Positions 1 to 8,041 of a stretch of 64,000 nt of DNA are shown here, one piece after another (positions within the stretch are counted from its first letter, which is position 1; every line of letters begins with the position of its first letter). The position numbers and the translations under genes are program-made. The DNA is from Streptomyces sp. ISL-36 (GTDB lineage Bacteria > Actinomycetota > Actinomycetes > Streptomycetales > Streptomycetaceae), in contig NZ_JAGGOS010000046.1 of assembly GCF_018614205.1 (NCBI RefSeq), forward strand, positions 106,552 through 170,551. Direction: 5' to 3'. The notes under the pieces are model-generated. The model had not been told where the DNA came from. It saw only the letters and a program-made list of their open reading frames with translations, and made no database searches.

Positions 1-365
1 TGCTCGATGAGCCGGCTGCCGAAGCCGTCCAGGAGCAGCCGGACGCGGACCCCGGCCCTGGCCCGGGCCGCGAGCGCGTCCGCGAACTCCCGGGCGATCG
101 CCCCACGCCAGTACACGAAGGTCATCATGTCGACGGTCCGCCGCGCCGATCGGATGCTCGCCAGCATCGCCGAGAAGATCTCGTCGCCGTTGCGCAGCGG
201 TAGCAGGCTGTTGAGCTCGGTGGCCGGCGTGCCGATCAGCCGCTCCAGGCGGCGCCGGATGCGCGTGGCGCGCTCCGGCACCGCCCCGGGCTGCGTGCCG
301 CGGGGGTCGCCTGGCCGGGCGCCGGGTTCGGCGCCCACCACGGGCAGGTCCTGGGCCGTCGACAT
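1..365 (-). CDS. Phospholipase D / cardiolipin synthase-like protein, N-terminal part (cut by window edge)
   Basis: Only the first 121 or so residues are present; the gene runs off the left edge. The start is an ATG preceded by AGGAGAAG at good spacing. The visible protein has a Pro/Gly-rich N-terminus, then a stretch reading LNSLLPLRNGDEIF and RRTVDMMTFVYWRG, followed by VRVRLLLDGFGS. That pattern (a first alpha/beta unit leading to LLLDGFGS) is typical of the first half of bacterial cardiolipin synthase/phospholipase D-family proteins. The HxK catalytic motifs lie beyond the edge, so activity cannot be judged. The gene is separated from the PPTase gene by 82 bases and is probably the left flank of the cluster rather than part of it. 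Confidence 0.75.
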   Translation of the reverse strand, partial: MSTAQDLPVVGAEPGARPGDPRGTQPGAVPERATRIRRRLERLIGTPATELNSLLPLRNGDEIFSAMLASIRSARRTVDMMTFVYWRGAIAREFADALAARARAGVRVRLLLDGFGSRLIE

Positions 366-447
366 GGGCTTCTCCTGGGTGATGCGGCGCCGCGGCCCCC
401 GGGGCGGGGACCGCGGCGATTCACGGCGGGCGTGCGGGCGTCCTGAC

Positions 448-1320
448 TCAGATCCCCGTACGGGTGCCCGGTACCGGCCCGAGCGACGCGGGATCGAGCC
501 AGCGGATGCTGAGCGGAACGCTGCGCGGGGTGCGGAGTGCTGCGGCCGCCGCGTGGTCGGGAAGGCCGAGGACATTGACGATCCGCCACCCGGGCGGGGC
601 GCCGGCCGTCCCCGGGTCCTCACCGAGGTAGTCCAGGTCCAGGTCCCGGCCGAGACCGGTGCCGATGCCCTTGAGATACGCCTCCTTGCGCACCCACAGC
701 CGGGCGAAGACCGAGCGGCTCTCCTCCGGCGAGGCCGCCGCCACCTCGCGCGCCTCCGCCCGGTGGAGGGCCGCGCCGAGTTCGGCGACGACCTCCAGCT
801 CCGGCAGCGCCTCCACGTCGACACCGATGGGGACCGACGCCACCCCCACCAGCACCAGGTCGCCGCCGTGCGACAGCGAGAAGTGCAGGGGGGTCCGGCC
901 CTGGGCCACCGCCGGGCGGCCGTGCGGGCCGCCACAGCAGGGACAGGGCTCGGAGTGGAACCGGACCTCCTCCGCCGCCACCCCGAGATAGGCGCCCAGG
1001 AGCCGGCGGAGCGTGAGGTGCGCCATCGTGTAGCGGTGCCGGTCGCGGTCCTTGACGAAGGAGGACGCCCGCCGCCGCTCGTGCTCGTCGAGCACGGACA
1101 GGTCCAGGGGCGCCGGGTCCGGGGCGGCCGCCGTGTCCTCGGGGACACGCAGCAGCCACAGATCCGCCGCGCCGTCCGCGGGGGCGGGCAGCGAGGTGGG
1201 CCAGTCCGCCGGGAGGGCGTGCGGGAGACCGTGGACGTGCGGGTGGACGTGCGGGAGACCGTGGACGTGCCGGTGGGCGGGCGGGAGCGGCTGCGGGTGG
1301 GCGTGCGCGGGGACCGTCAT
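448..1320 (-). CDS. Sfp-type 4'-phosphopantetheinyl transferase
   Basis: Transfers phosphopantetheine from CoA to carrier-domain serines, so it would activate the T/ACP domains encoded in this cluster. Family signatures are clear: GVDVE near residue 164 (Mg-binding acidic pair) and WVRKEAYLKGIGTGL near residue 207, plus an HFSLSHGG stretch ahead of them. About 290 residues, longer than the usual 220-250, because of an N-terminal extension rich in His and Pro, with repeats of HVHGLPH and HPHVHGLPH. The ATG at 1320 is preferred because GGGGGG lies about 10 bases upstream; a GTG 12 bases earlier is also in frame. It is the last gene of the left minus-strand operon, 25 bases after the oxygenase stop. 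The His-rich leader is odd and could bind metal or be a repeat expansion. Confidence 0.93.
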   Translation of the reverse strand: MTVPAHAHPQPLPPAHRHVHGLPHVHPHVHGLPHALPADWPTSLPAPADGAADLWLLRVPEDTAAAPDPAPLDLSVLDEHERRRASSFVKDRDRHRYTMAHLTLRRLLGAYLGVAAEEVRFHSEPCPCCGGPHGRPAVAQGRTPLHFSLSHGGDLVLVGVASVPIGVDVEALPELEVVAELGAALHRAEAREVAAASPEESRSVFARLWVRKEAYLKGIGTGLGRDLDLDYLGEDPGTAGAPPGWRIVNVLGLPDHAAAAALRTPRSVPLSIRWLDPASLGPVPGTRTGI

Positions 1321-1345
1321 GGGAGCGCGCACCCCCCGGCGCCGA

Positions 1346-2335
1346 TCACCGGATGTCCCGGTTCACGTGCAGGTCGGACATGGCGACGAGGATGCGCCGG
1401 TCGCCGCTGAACGGCTCGCGGGCATGCGTGGCGAGGAAGTTGTCGACCACGAGCATGTCGCCGCGCTGCCAGGGCAGGGAGACGGCGGCCTCCTCGTAGA
1501 GCCGGCCGATGAGCTCCACGGCGTCGTCCTCGATCGGCGAGCCGTCGCCGTAGAACGCGTTGCGCGGCACGCCCTCGGGGCCGTACTCGTCCAGCAGATA
1601 GGCCGCCACCTCGGTGGGGAGGGTGGAGATGTGCCAGAGGTGGGCGTGGTTGAACCACACCGTCTCCCCCGTGCGCGGGTGCCTGCTGACGGCCTGGCGG
1701 ACCGCCCGGGTGCGCAGGCCGTCGCGGCCGATCCACTCGAAGTCGGTGCGCGAGGCGCGGCAGTAGGCCTCCACCTCGGCCCGGTCCTCGGTCTGGAAGA
1801 CGACCTGCCACGGGATGTCGAGGTCGGGGCTGTAGTTGCGGACGTACGTGACGCCGTGGCGCTGGAAGCGTTCGCGCAGCTCCGCCGGGATCTTCGGGAG
1901 GACGGCGCGCTCACTGGCGACGGGCGTGGCTCCGCCCGTCGCGGACGGCCGGTCGCCGTAGAAGTAGAGCCTGCCGGGCCAGTTGTGGGAGTACGACATC
2001 TCGTGGTGGAAGGCGATCCACTGGTCCTCGCTGAGCTCGGTCGAGGTGAAGACCTTGTCGACGATCTCGGTGCGGGGCGCGGCCCGCTCCAGGTAGTCGA
2101 GCAGATCGGGCGAGAAGGCCCGGGCCGCGGCGCCGAAGTCCGCCGGGCTCTCCAGCGCGAAGCCACGGAAGAGCAGCGCGCCGTGGCGCTCCAGTTCGTC
2201 GGTCAGCCGGGCGTGGTGGGCGGAGATCCAATGGTCCAGGCGCAGGCCGGGCTCGGCCGCCTCGATCCTGAGGAGGAAGGGCTCGGGGTCGACGGGGGCG
2301 GCCGTCACGCGTCCGCCGGTGAAGGTCTCGGTCAT
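1346..2335 (-). CDS. TauD/SyrP-like Fe(II)/2-oxoglutarate oxygenase (second of a pair)
   Basis: A 329-residue member of the TauD/TfdA clavaminate-synthase-like superfamily, closest in motif pattern to SyrP-type enzymes that hydroxylate amino acids during nonribosomal peptide synthesis. The iron triad is visible: HHEMSYSHNWP near residue 110 (His-x-Glu) and ATHAREPF near residue 303 (distal His), with RRILVAMSDLH beyond it carrying the co-substrate Arg. The carboxylate after the first His rules out a halogenase of the SyrB2 type, where Ala or Gly stands in that place. Its ATG overlaps the stop of the upstream oxygenase (ATGA), so the two are translationally coupled. Substrate unknown; a carrier-bound amino acid is the likely target by family precedent. 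Confidence 0.9.
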   Translation of the reverse strand: MTETFTGGRVTAAPVDPEPFLLRIEAAEPGLRLDHWISAHHARLTDELERHGALLFRGFALESPADFGAAARAFSPDLLDYLERAAPRTEIVDKVFTSTELSEDQWIAFHHEMSYSHNWPGRLYFYGDRPSATGGATPVASERAVLPKIPAELRERFQRHGVTYVRNYSPDLDIPWQVVFQTEDRAEVEAYCRASRTDFEWIGRDGLRTRAVRQAVSRHPRTGETVWFNHAHLWHISTLPTEVAAYLLDEYGPEGVPRNAFYGDGSPIEDDAVELIGRLYEEAAVSLPWQRGDMLVVDNFLATHAREPFSGDRRILVAMSDLHVNRDIR

Positions 2336-3360
2336 GCCGCCACCCCTTCCTCGTCGCCGGCGCGGGCGGCGGGCGCGGCCGTCTCCGTACGCACGGGGTC
2401 GGACATCGCGGCGAGGATGCGGCGGGCGCCCTCGAAGGGCTCCCGGGCGTGCGCCGTGATCATGTTCTCCACGACCAGGACGTCGCCCAGTTCCCAGTCG
2501 AAGCCGGTCGTCTCGGCGGCGAAGGCGGCCCGCAGCTCGGCGAGGGTCTCGTCCTCGATCGGGGTGCCGTCGCCGTAGTACGTGTTGTACGGCAGGTCCT
2601 CCTCCTCCAGCGCCTCGCGCAGCCCGGTGCTGACCTCCTCCGGCAGCGAGGTGATGTGGAAGAACACCGCGTGGTTGAACCAGGTCCGCTCCCCCGTGAC
2701 CGGGTGGGTGTGCACGGCGGGGCGGGTCTGCCGGGTCCTCAGCTGGCCCCCGTCGACCCACTCGACGGCGATGCCGGCGGTCGCGCAGTACGCGGCGACC
2801 TGCTCGGGGTCCTCCGTCTGGAAGGCCTCCTGCCAGGACAGGCTGATGCCCGGGAGGTAGTTGCGTACGTACTGCACACCGAGCCGCTCGAACTTCTCGA
2901 CCGTCTCGGGGCGCAGCGCCGCGAGGATCCGCCGCGAGTCGGCGAGCGGGGTGCGTCCGCCCCGCTCGGCGGGCTTCTCGCAGCAGAAGACGATCCGCAT
3001 CGGCCAGTTGTGGGAGTACGACTGCTCGTTGTGGAGCAGGATGTGCTGGTCGGCGGGGTACTCGGTGGACGTGTAGATGCCGTCCGACACCTCGGTGCGG
3101 GGCGAGGAGCGCTCGCCGTACTCCAGGACCCGGTCGGACAGGGCGTCCATCACCGAGCGGAACTCGGCGGAGCCGGTGACCGCGAAGTCGCGGAAGAGGA
3201 CCGCCCCGGCGCGTACGGCCAGGTCGTCGACGAGCGGCCGGTTGGCGCGGATCCATGCGGCGAGGTCGGTGCCGGGGTCCGCCGCGCGGACGAGGGCGGG
3301 CAGGGCGCGGCCGTCCTCCCACGCCACGGGCGCGGCCGGGGTGTCATGCACGTGTGTCAT
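2332..3360 (-). CDS. TauD/SyrP-like Fe(II)/2-oxoglutarate oxygenase (first of a pair)
   Basis: A 342-residue paralogue of the next gene, built the same way: HNEQSYSHNWP near residue 110 supplies His-x-Glu, FCCEKPAERGGRTPLADSR follows as in SyrP-like proteins, and ITAHAREPFEG near residue 302 gives the distal His, with RRILAAMSDP after it. GGAG lies about 8 bases before the ATG. The start lies 17 bases inside the end of the thioesterase gene, and the stop overlaps the next ATG, so three genes are tightly coupled. Two related but clearly diverged copies suggest two different residues, or two positions of one residue, are oxidised. A desaturase or cyclase outcome is possible; hydroxylation is the default expectation. 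Confidence 0.9.
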   Translation of the reverse strand: MTHVHDTPAAPVAWEDGRALPALVRAADPGTDLAAWIRANRPLVDDLAVRAGAVLFRDFAVTGSAEFRSVMDALSDRVLEYGERSSPRTEVSDGIYTSTEYPADQHILLHNEQSYSHNWPMRIVFCCEKPAERGGRTPLADSRRILAALRPETVEKFERLGVQYVRNYLPGISLSWQEAFQTEDPEQVAAYCATAGIAVEWVDGGQLRTRQTRPAVHTHPVTGERTWFNHAVFFHITSLPEEVSTGLREALEEEDLPYNTYYGDGTPIEDETLAELRAAFAAETTGFDWELGDVLVVENMITAHAREPFEGARRILAAMSDPVRTETAAPAARAGDEEGVAA

Positions 3361-4159
3361 CAGAGGTCTCCAGATCGGTGGGAAGTGCCAGGCGCGGCAG
3401 CAGCTCCGCGATCAGCTCGGCCGCCCGGTCCTTGAGGTAGAAGTGGCCTCCGGGCTGGGTGAGCAGGGCGAAGTCGCCGGCGGTGAGCTCGCCCCAGGCA
3501 CGGGCCTGGTCCGGGGTGTGCCCGGTCTCCCGGTCGCCGCGCACGGCCGTGATCGGGCAGGAGAGGACGGGCAGCTCGCGGGGGCGGTACGTCTCGATCA
3601 GCCGGTAGTCGTTGCGCAGCGGGCCCAGGACCAGTTCGAGCAGCTCCGGATGGCGCAACACCGCGTCGTCGATGCCGCCCAGCTCCCTGATCCGTTCCAG
3701 GAACGCGGCGTCGTCCAGGGTGTGGACGGTGCCGGGCCGCCGGGTGGAGGGGGCGCCGTGTCCGGAGACGACGAGGTGGTGCGGCGGGTGGCCCCGCTCC
3801 TGCAGGCGCCGCGCCACCTCGTACGCGAGTGAGGCGCCCATGCTGTGGCCGAAGAGGACCAGCGGCAGGTCGCGTAGCGGCAGCAGCGCCTCGGTGACCT
3901 GGTCGGCGAGCTCGTGCAGTTCGGTGACGTACGCGTCGGCCATCCGGCTCTCGCGGCCCGGGTACTGGACCACCCGGTGGTCGTAGGTGTCGGGCAGCAG
4001 ATCCGTCCAGGTGCGGAAGAAGCTCGCCCAGCCGCCGGCGTGCGGCAGGCAGACCAGCCGGACCGACGCGGAGGCGGTGGCCGGCCGGAAGCCGCGCAGC
4101 CACCGCTCCTGCGGCGAGGTGACCTGGGCGGCGGGGCGGTCCGCCGTCGGGGACGTCAT
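3344..4159 (-). CDS. Type II thioesterase (alpha/beta hydrolase)
   Basis: A 271-residue stand-alone thioesterase of the GrsT/TEII family. The N-terminal RLVCLPHAGGWASFF, the nucleophile elbow LFGHSMGASLAYE (Ser near residue 104) and GGHFYLKD near residue 237 (catalytic His) are all in place. TEII proteins usually remove mis-primed groups from carrier domains; because no thioesterase domain is fused to any NRPS here, this or the second thioesterase at 31.4-32.1 kb could also release the product. The start is the ATG at 4159, 62 bases downstream of the C-A-T gene stop. A much longer open frame continues upstream but only because it is a shadow of the NRPS gene. Confidence 0.92.
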   Translation of the reverse strand: MTSPTADRPAAQVTSPQERWLRGFRPATASASVRLVCLPHAGGWASFFRTWTDLLPDTYDHRVVQYPGRESRMADAYVTELHELADQVTEALLPLRDLPLVLFGHSMGASLAYEVARRLQERGHPPHHLVVSGHGAPSTRRPGTVHTLDDAAFLERIRELGGIDDAVLRHPELLELVLGPLRNDYRLIETYRPRELPVLSCPITAVRGDRETGHTPDQARAWGELTAGDFALLTQPGGHFYLKDRAAELIAELLPRLALPTDLETSDDTRA

Positions 4160-4221
4160 GGGGTTCGGACTCCGTCGGGTCGGTCGGGGCGGTCGGGTCG
4201 TGAGGGCGCGGTCGGCCTCGG

Positions 4222-7200
4222 TCAGCCTCGGTACGTGCCGCGGTCGATGCGCGGAATGGGCGCCGCCGCCGCGGACTGCGCGCCGCGGTCGACGCGCGGA
4301 ATGGGCGCCGCGGCCCCGGGCTGCGCGCCGCCGTCCCGCTGTTCGCCGTCCTGCTGGGCCTGGAGCTGCTCGTCGACGAGGACCGCGAGCGCGGCGACCG
4401 TCGGCGCCTGCAGGAACTGGCCGATGCGCAGGCCGACTCCGAGGTTGGAGCGGATCCGGGCGATGGCCCGGATCGCGAGCAGCGAGTGGCCCCCCAGGTC
4501 GAAGAAGGAGTCGTACACCCCGAGCCGCTCCACCTTGAGGAGCTCCGCGCAGATCTGGGCGACGGCCTCCTCGGTGGGGGTGCGGGGCGCGGTGTGCTCG
4601 GGGCCGGCCGCCTGGCGGGCGCCGTCCGGGCGGGGCAGCGCGGAGAGGTCCAGCTTGCCGTGGTCGCTCAGCGGCCAGCCGTCGAGGACCATCAGGTGGG
4701 TGGGGACCATGGCCTCGGGGAGCCGCTCGCGCAGGTACTCCTGTACCGCGGGGACACGGGCCTCGCCGGTGACGTAACCGACGAGCTGCGGCCGGCCGTC
4801 CTCGTCGGGGTGGGCCGTGACCAGTGCGCCGGTGAGGTCGGGGTGCGCGCGCAGGACGGCTTCGATCTCGCCGGTCTCGACGCGGTTGCCGCGGATCTTC
4901 ACCTGGCCGTCGGCCCGGCCCCGGAACTCGACCGTGCCGTCCGGACGCCAGTGGGCCAGGTCGCCCGTGGCGTACAGCCGCTGGCCGGTGGCGAAGGGGT
5001 GCGGGACGAAGGCGGCCGCCGTCGGGCCGGGGCGGTCGAGGTAGCCGCGCGCGGTCTGGGCGCCGCCGATGTACAGCTGGCCGGGGACGCCGACCGGCTG
5101 CGGGCGGCCCGCGTCGTCGAGGACGTAGAGCTCCACACCCGGGACGGGGCGGCCGATCGGCACCCGGGCGTCCGTCGCGGTGGTGACGCGCCCGGCGGTG
5201 ACGTCGATGACGGCCTCGGTGGGCCCGTACTGGTTGTGCAGCTCGGCGTGCGGGTAGCGCTCCAGGACCCGCCCGGCGAGGGCGGCCGGGAGCTCCTCGC
5301 CGCCGCTGAGGAGCACGCGCAGCGACTCGTGTCCGCCGTCGGGGGTGTCGAGGAAGGCCGCGAGCATGGACGGCACGAAGTGACAGAGGGTGACGCGGTG
5401 GCGGTCGAGGATCTCGTGGAGGTACTCCACGTCCCGGTGGCCGCCCGGCCGGGCGGTGACCACAGTGGCGCCGGTGACCAGCGGCCACAGCAGCTCCCAC
5501 AGCGACACGTCGAAGCCGAGCGGGGTCTTCTGGAGCACCCGGTCGCCGGCGGCGAGCCGGTAGTCGCGCTGCATGCCGTGCAACCGGTTGAGCAGACCCC
5601 GGTGGGTGTTCACGACGCCCTTGGGCCGGCCGGTCGAGCCGGAGGTGAAGAGGAGGTACGCGGCGGAGTCGGGGCCCGTACGGGCGGGTTCCGGGCGGTC
5701 GAGCGGGCGGCGGGAGACCTCGCTGCCGGTGACGTCAAGGCGGCGCTGTCCCGGGAAGTGGCCGACGAGGTCGGCGCTGGTGAGGACGAGGGAGGGCCGG
5801 CCGTCCTCGACGAGCTGGTCGAGCCGGGCCCTCGGATAGTCGGGGTCGAGCGGCAGGTAGACCGCACCGGCCTTGAACACGCCGAGGACGGCCGGCAGGA
5901 GCGCGACGCCCCGGTGCAGGCAGACCGCGACCCGGTCCTCGGGGCCGATGCCCCGCTCGGCCAGCAGGTGGGCCACCTGGTTCGCGCGGCCGTCGAGCTC
6001 GGCGTAGGTGAGGCTCTCACCGGTCTCGTCGACCGTCACGGCCACGGCGTCGGGGGTGGCGTCGGCCCGGGCCTCGAACCACTGCGGCAGCGCGGGTCCG
6101 GTGAGCGGCTCCGTGCCCGCGTTGCTGAACTCCTGCAGCACTTGGGCCAGTTCCTCGTCGCCGAGGACGGGGAGCGCGCCGACCGGGAGGTCGGGGTCGG
6201 CGGTGACGGCCGCGAGGACCGTCTCGAAGGCGGTGGCGAGGCGGCGCGCGGTGGACGCGTCGTACAGCTCGGTGGAGTACTCCAGCCAGCCGGCGAGGCC
6301 GCCGTCGCCGTCCGGGGCGAGCTGCACGGAGAGGTCGCAGCGCACGGTGCCGACCAGGGCGGGCAGCACCTGGCAGTCGAGGCCGGGCGCGGAGAACGCC
6401 ACCGGAGGGGTGTTGTGCAGGGCGAGCCAGTGGCGGGCCAGCGCGGTCTGCCCGGAGACGTCCCGGTCGGGCTGCAGTTCGTGGATGATCCGCTCGAAGG
6501 GCACGTCCTGGTGCTCCTGCGCCCGGTTGCATACCTCGCGGGTGCGCAGCAGCAGGCCGCGGAAGGTGTCGCCGTGCTCCTGGCGCACGCGCAGGGGCAG
6601 TGTGTTGACGAAGAAGCCGACGACGTCCTCGAGTTCGGCATGGCGGCGGCCCGCCATGGGGGTGCCGACGATGACGTCGTCGTCGCCCGACCAGCGCCCG
6701 AGGACGGTCGACCAGGCGGCTACCAGCGCCATGAAGAGGGTGGCCTGGGACTGGTCGGTCAGCCCGCGCAGCCGGGCGACGAGCTCGGCCGGCAGGGTGA
6801 TCGGTGCGGTACCGCCCGCGTAGGTGCGCTCCGCCGGGCGGGGCCGGTCGGTGGGGATGTCGTTGGAGGGCAGGCCGGCCAGTTCGCCGCGCCAGAACTC
6901 CATCTGCTCGGTCAGTACGCCCTGCTCCAGGCGGGCGCGCTGCCAGACCGCGAAGTCGGCGTACTGGAGGGAGGGCTCGGGCAGCTTCGGCTCCTCACCG
7001 GAGGCCAGTGCGGCGTAGACGGCGCCCATCTCGCCCATCAGGAGGCCGAGGGACCAGCCGTCCACGACGATGTGGTGCACGCACAGGACGAGGACCCACT
7101 CGGGCTCCTCGGCGTCGGTCACCCGAAGCAGGGTGGCGCGCAGCAGCGGCGGCCGTGCGAGGTCGAAGCCCTCGGAGGCGGCCCGGGTCACCTCGGCCGT

Positions 7201-7581
7201 CACCTCGTCGCCGGTGACCTCGCGCAGCGGAAGCTCCAGCGGGAGGCTGCCGGCCGGGTGGACGACCTGCTCGACGCGGTCGCCGTTCTCTTCCAGACCG
7301 GTCCGCAGCACCTCGTGCCGGTCGACCAGGAACGCCAGGGAGCGGCGGAGCGCGTCGGCGTCCAGGTCGCCGCGCAGGCGCAGCGCGCCCGAGCCGACGT
7401 ACATGGCGGAGCCGGGCCGCATCCGCTCGACGATGTAGAGGCGCTCCTGGCCGAAGGACAGTTCGGCGCGGGAGAGGTCGCCGCCGCGGCGCGGGATGCG
7501 GTCCGCCGCCTTGCCGGCGCCGGCTTCGTCCAGCAGCTTGTCGAGGAGCCGCAGCTGCTCGGCAGAGAACGGGGTGCTCAA
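4222..7581 (-). CDS. NRPS module C-A-T, Ser-like adenylation code
   Basis: A 1119-residue single module. C domain with HHIVVDGWS near residue 167; A domain with LFTSGSTGRPKGV near 644, YGPTEAVIDVT, and GKLDLS as the A10 lysine motif; T domain with LGGHSLL near 1032. Reading the ten-residue specificity code by alignment to PheA/EntF gives DVWHLGQIDK. Ser domains usually read DVWH(L/F/V)SLxDK, so Ser or a close analogue (for example 2,3-diaminopropionate) is the best guess; the two changes (S to G, L to Q) lower certainty. TTG is the start, 6 bases after GGAGG. The C-terminus ends in two copies of an APIPR(V/I)DRG repeat with no docking domain I recognise. MbtH lies just upstream. Confidence 0.95.
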   Translation of the reverse strand: MSTPFSAEQLRLLDKLLDEAGAGKAADRIPRRGGDLSRAELSFGQERLYIVERMRPGSAMYVGSGALRLRGDLDADALRRSLAFLVDRHEVLRTGLEENGDRVEQVVHPAGSLPLELPLREVTGDEVTAEVTRAASEGFDLARPPLLRATLLRVTDAEEPEWVLVLCVHHIVVDGWSLGLLMGEMGAVYAALASGEEPKLPEPSLQYADFAVWQRARLEQGVLTEQMEFWRGELAGLPSNDIPTDRPRPAERTYAGGTAPITLPAELVARLRGLTDQSQATLFMALVAAWSTVLGRWSGDDDVIVGTPMAGRRHAELEDVVGFFVNTLPLRVRQEHGDTFRGLLLRTREVCNRAQEHQDVPFERIIHELQPDRDVSGQTALARHWLALHNTPPVAFSAPGLDCQVLPALVGTVRCDLSVQLAPDGDGGLAGWLEYSTELYDASTARRLATAFETVLAAVTADPDLPVGALPVLGDEELAQVLQEFSNAGTEPLTGPALPQWFEARADATPDAVAVTVDETGESLTYAELDGRANQVAHLLAERGIGPEDRVAVCLHRGVALLPAVLGVFKAGAVYLPLDPDYPRARLDQLVEDGRPSLVLTSADLVGHFPGQRRLDVTGSEVSRRPLDRPEPARTGPDSAAYLLFTSGSTGRPKGVVNTHRGLLNRLHGMQRDYRLAAGDRVLQKTPLGFDVSLWELLWPLVTGATVVTARPGGHRDVEYLHEILDRHRVTLCHFVPSMLAAFLDTPDGGHESLRVLLSGGEELPAALAGRVLERYPHAELHNQYGPTEAVIDVTAGRVTTATDARVPIGRPVPGVELYVLDDAGRPQPVGVPGQLYIGGAQTARGYLDRPGPTAAAFVPHPFATGQRLYATGDLAHWRPDGTVEFRGRADGQVKIRGNRVETGEIEAVLRAHPDLTGALVTAHPDEDGRPQLVGYVTGEARVPAVQEYLRERLPEAMVPTHLMVLDGWPLSDHGKLDLSALPRPDGARQAAGPEHTAPRTPTEEAVAQICAELLKVERLGVYDSFFDLGGHSLLAIRAIARIRSNLGVGLRIGQFLQAPTVAALAVLVDEQLQAQQDGEQRDGGAQPGAAAPIPRVDRGAQSAAAAPIPRIDRGTYRG

Positions 7582-7696
7582 GGGAATCCTCCGTGGAACG
7601 ACGGGTACGACGGCAGCGGCGTGAACGGCGTGCCGGGGCGGGCGGGGCGGCGGCCGAATGCGCCGAGCGTGCCGGGGCGGACGGGACGGTGGCCGG

Positions 7697-7912
7697 TCAG
7701 CCGGCCGTCGCCGCCATCTCCTCGCGCAGGCTCAGCGGCCGCATGTCCGTCCACACCTCGTCGATGTGCGCCAGGCACTCCTCGCGGCTGCCGGCCGTGC
7801 CCTCGATCCGCCAGCCGGCGGGCGGTTCGGCGTCCGCACGCCAGATGGAGTACTGGAGTTCGTCGTTGCGCACGACGCGGTACTCGGGCTGCTCGCTGCG
7901 CTCGTCAGACAT
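7697..7912 (-). CDS. MbtH-like protein
   Basis: A 71-residue member of the MbtH family, small chaperone-like partners that bind NRPS adenylation domains. Diagnostic residues are present: NDELQYSIW near residue 18, PPAGWRIE, and ECLAHIDEVWTDMRP toward the C-terminus. The ATG at 7912 has AGGGA 8 bases upstream. It sits 115 bases before the C-A-T gene on the same strand, the usual arrangement. It is the only MbtH gene seen in the window, so it probably serves the other A domains of the cluster too. Confidence 0.97.
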   Translation of the reverse strand: MSDERSEQPEYRVVRNDELQYSIWRADAEPPAGWRIEGTAGSREECLAHIDEVWTDMRPLSLREEMAATAG

Positions 7913-8041
7913 GGGTGTTCCCTCTCGCTCGACTGGGGCCAGTTGACGCGGTCGGGCCGTTGCTCCGCCGCGCACCGGGGCCGTCGAGGGTGGTGAACGC
8001 CGACAGGCGGTGCGACGCGCTCACGGGGCGCCCCACCTTGT

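Noticed and set aside
1346..3360. SyrB2-type halogenase to go with the Thr A-T protein
   Set aside because: All candidate oxygenases keep an acidic residue in His-x-Asp/Glu; halogenases have Ala or Gly there.
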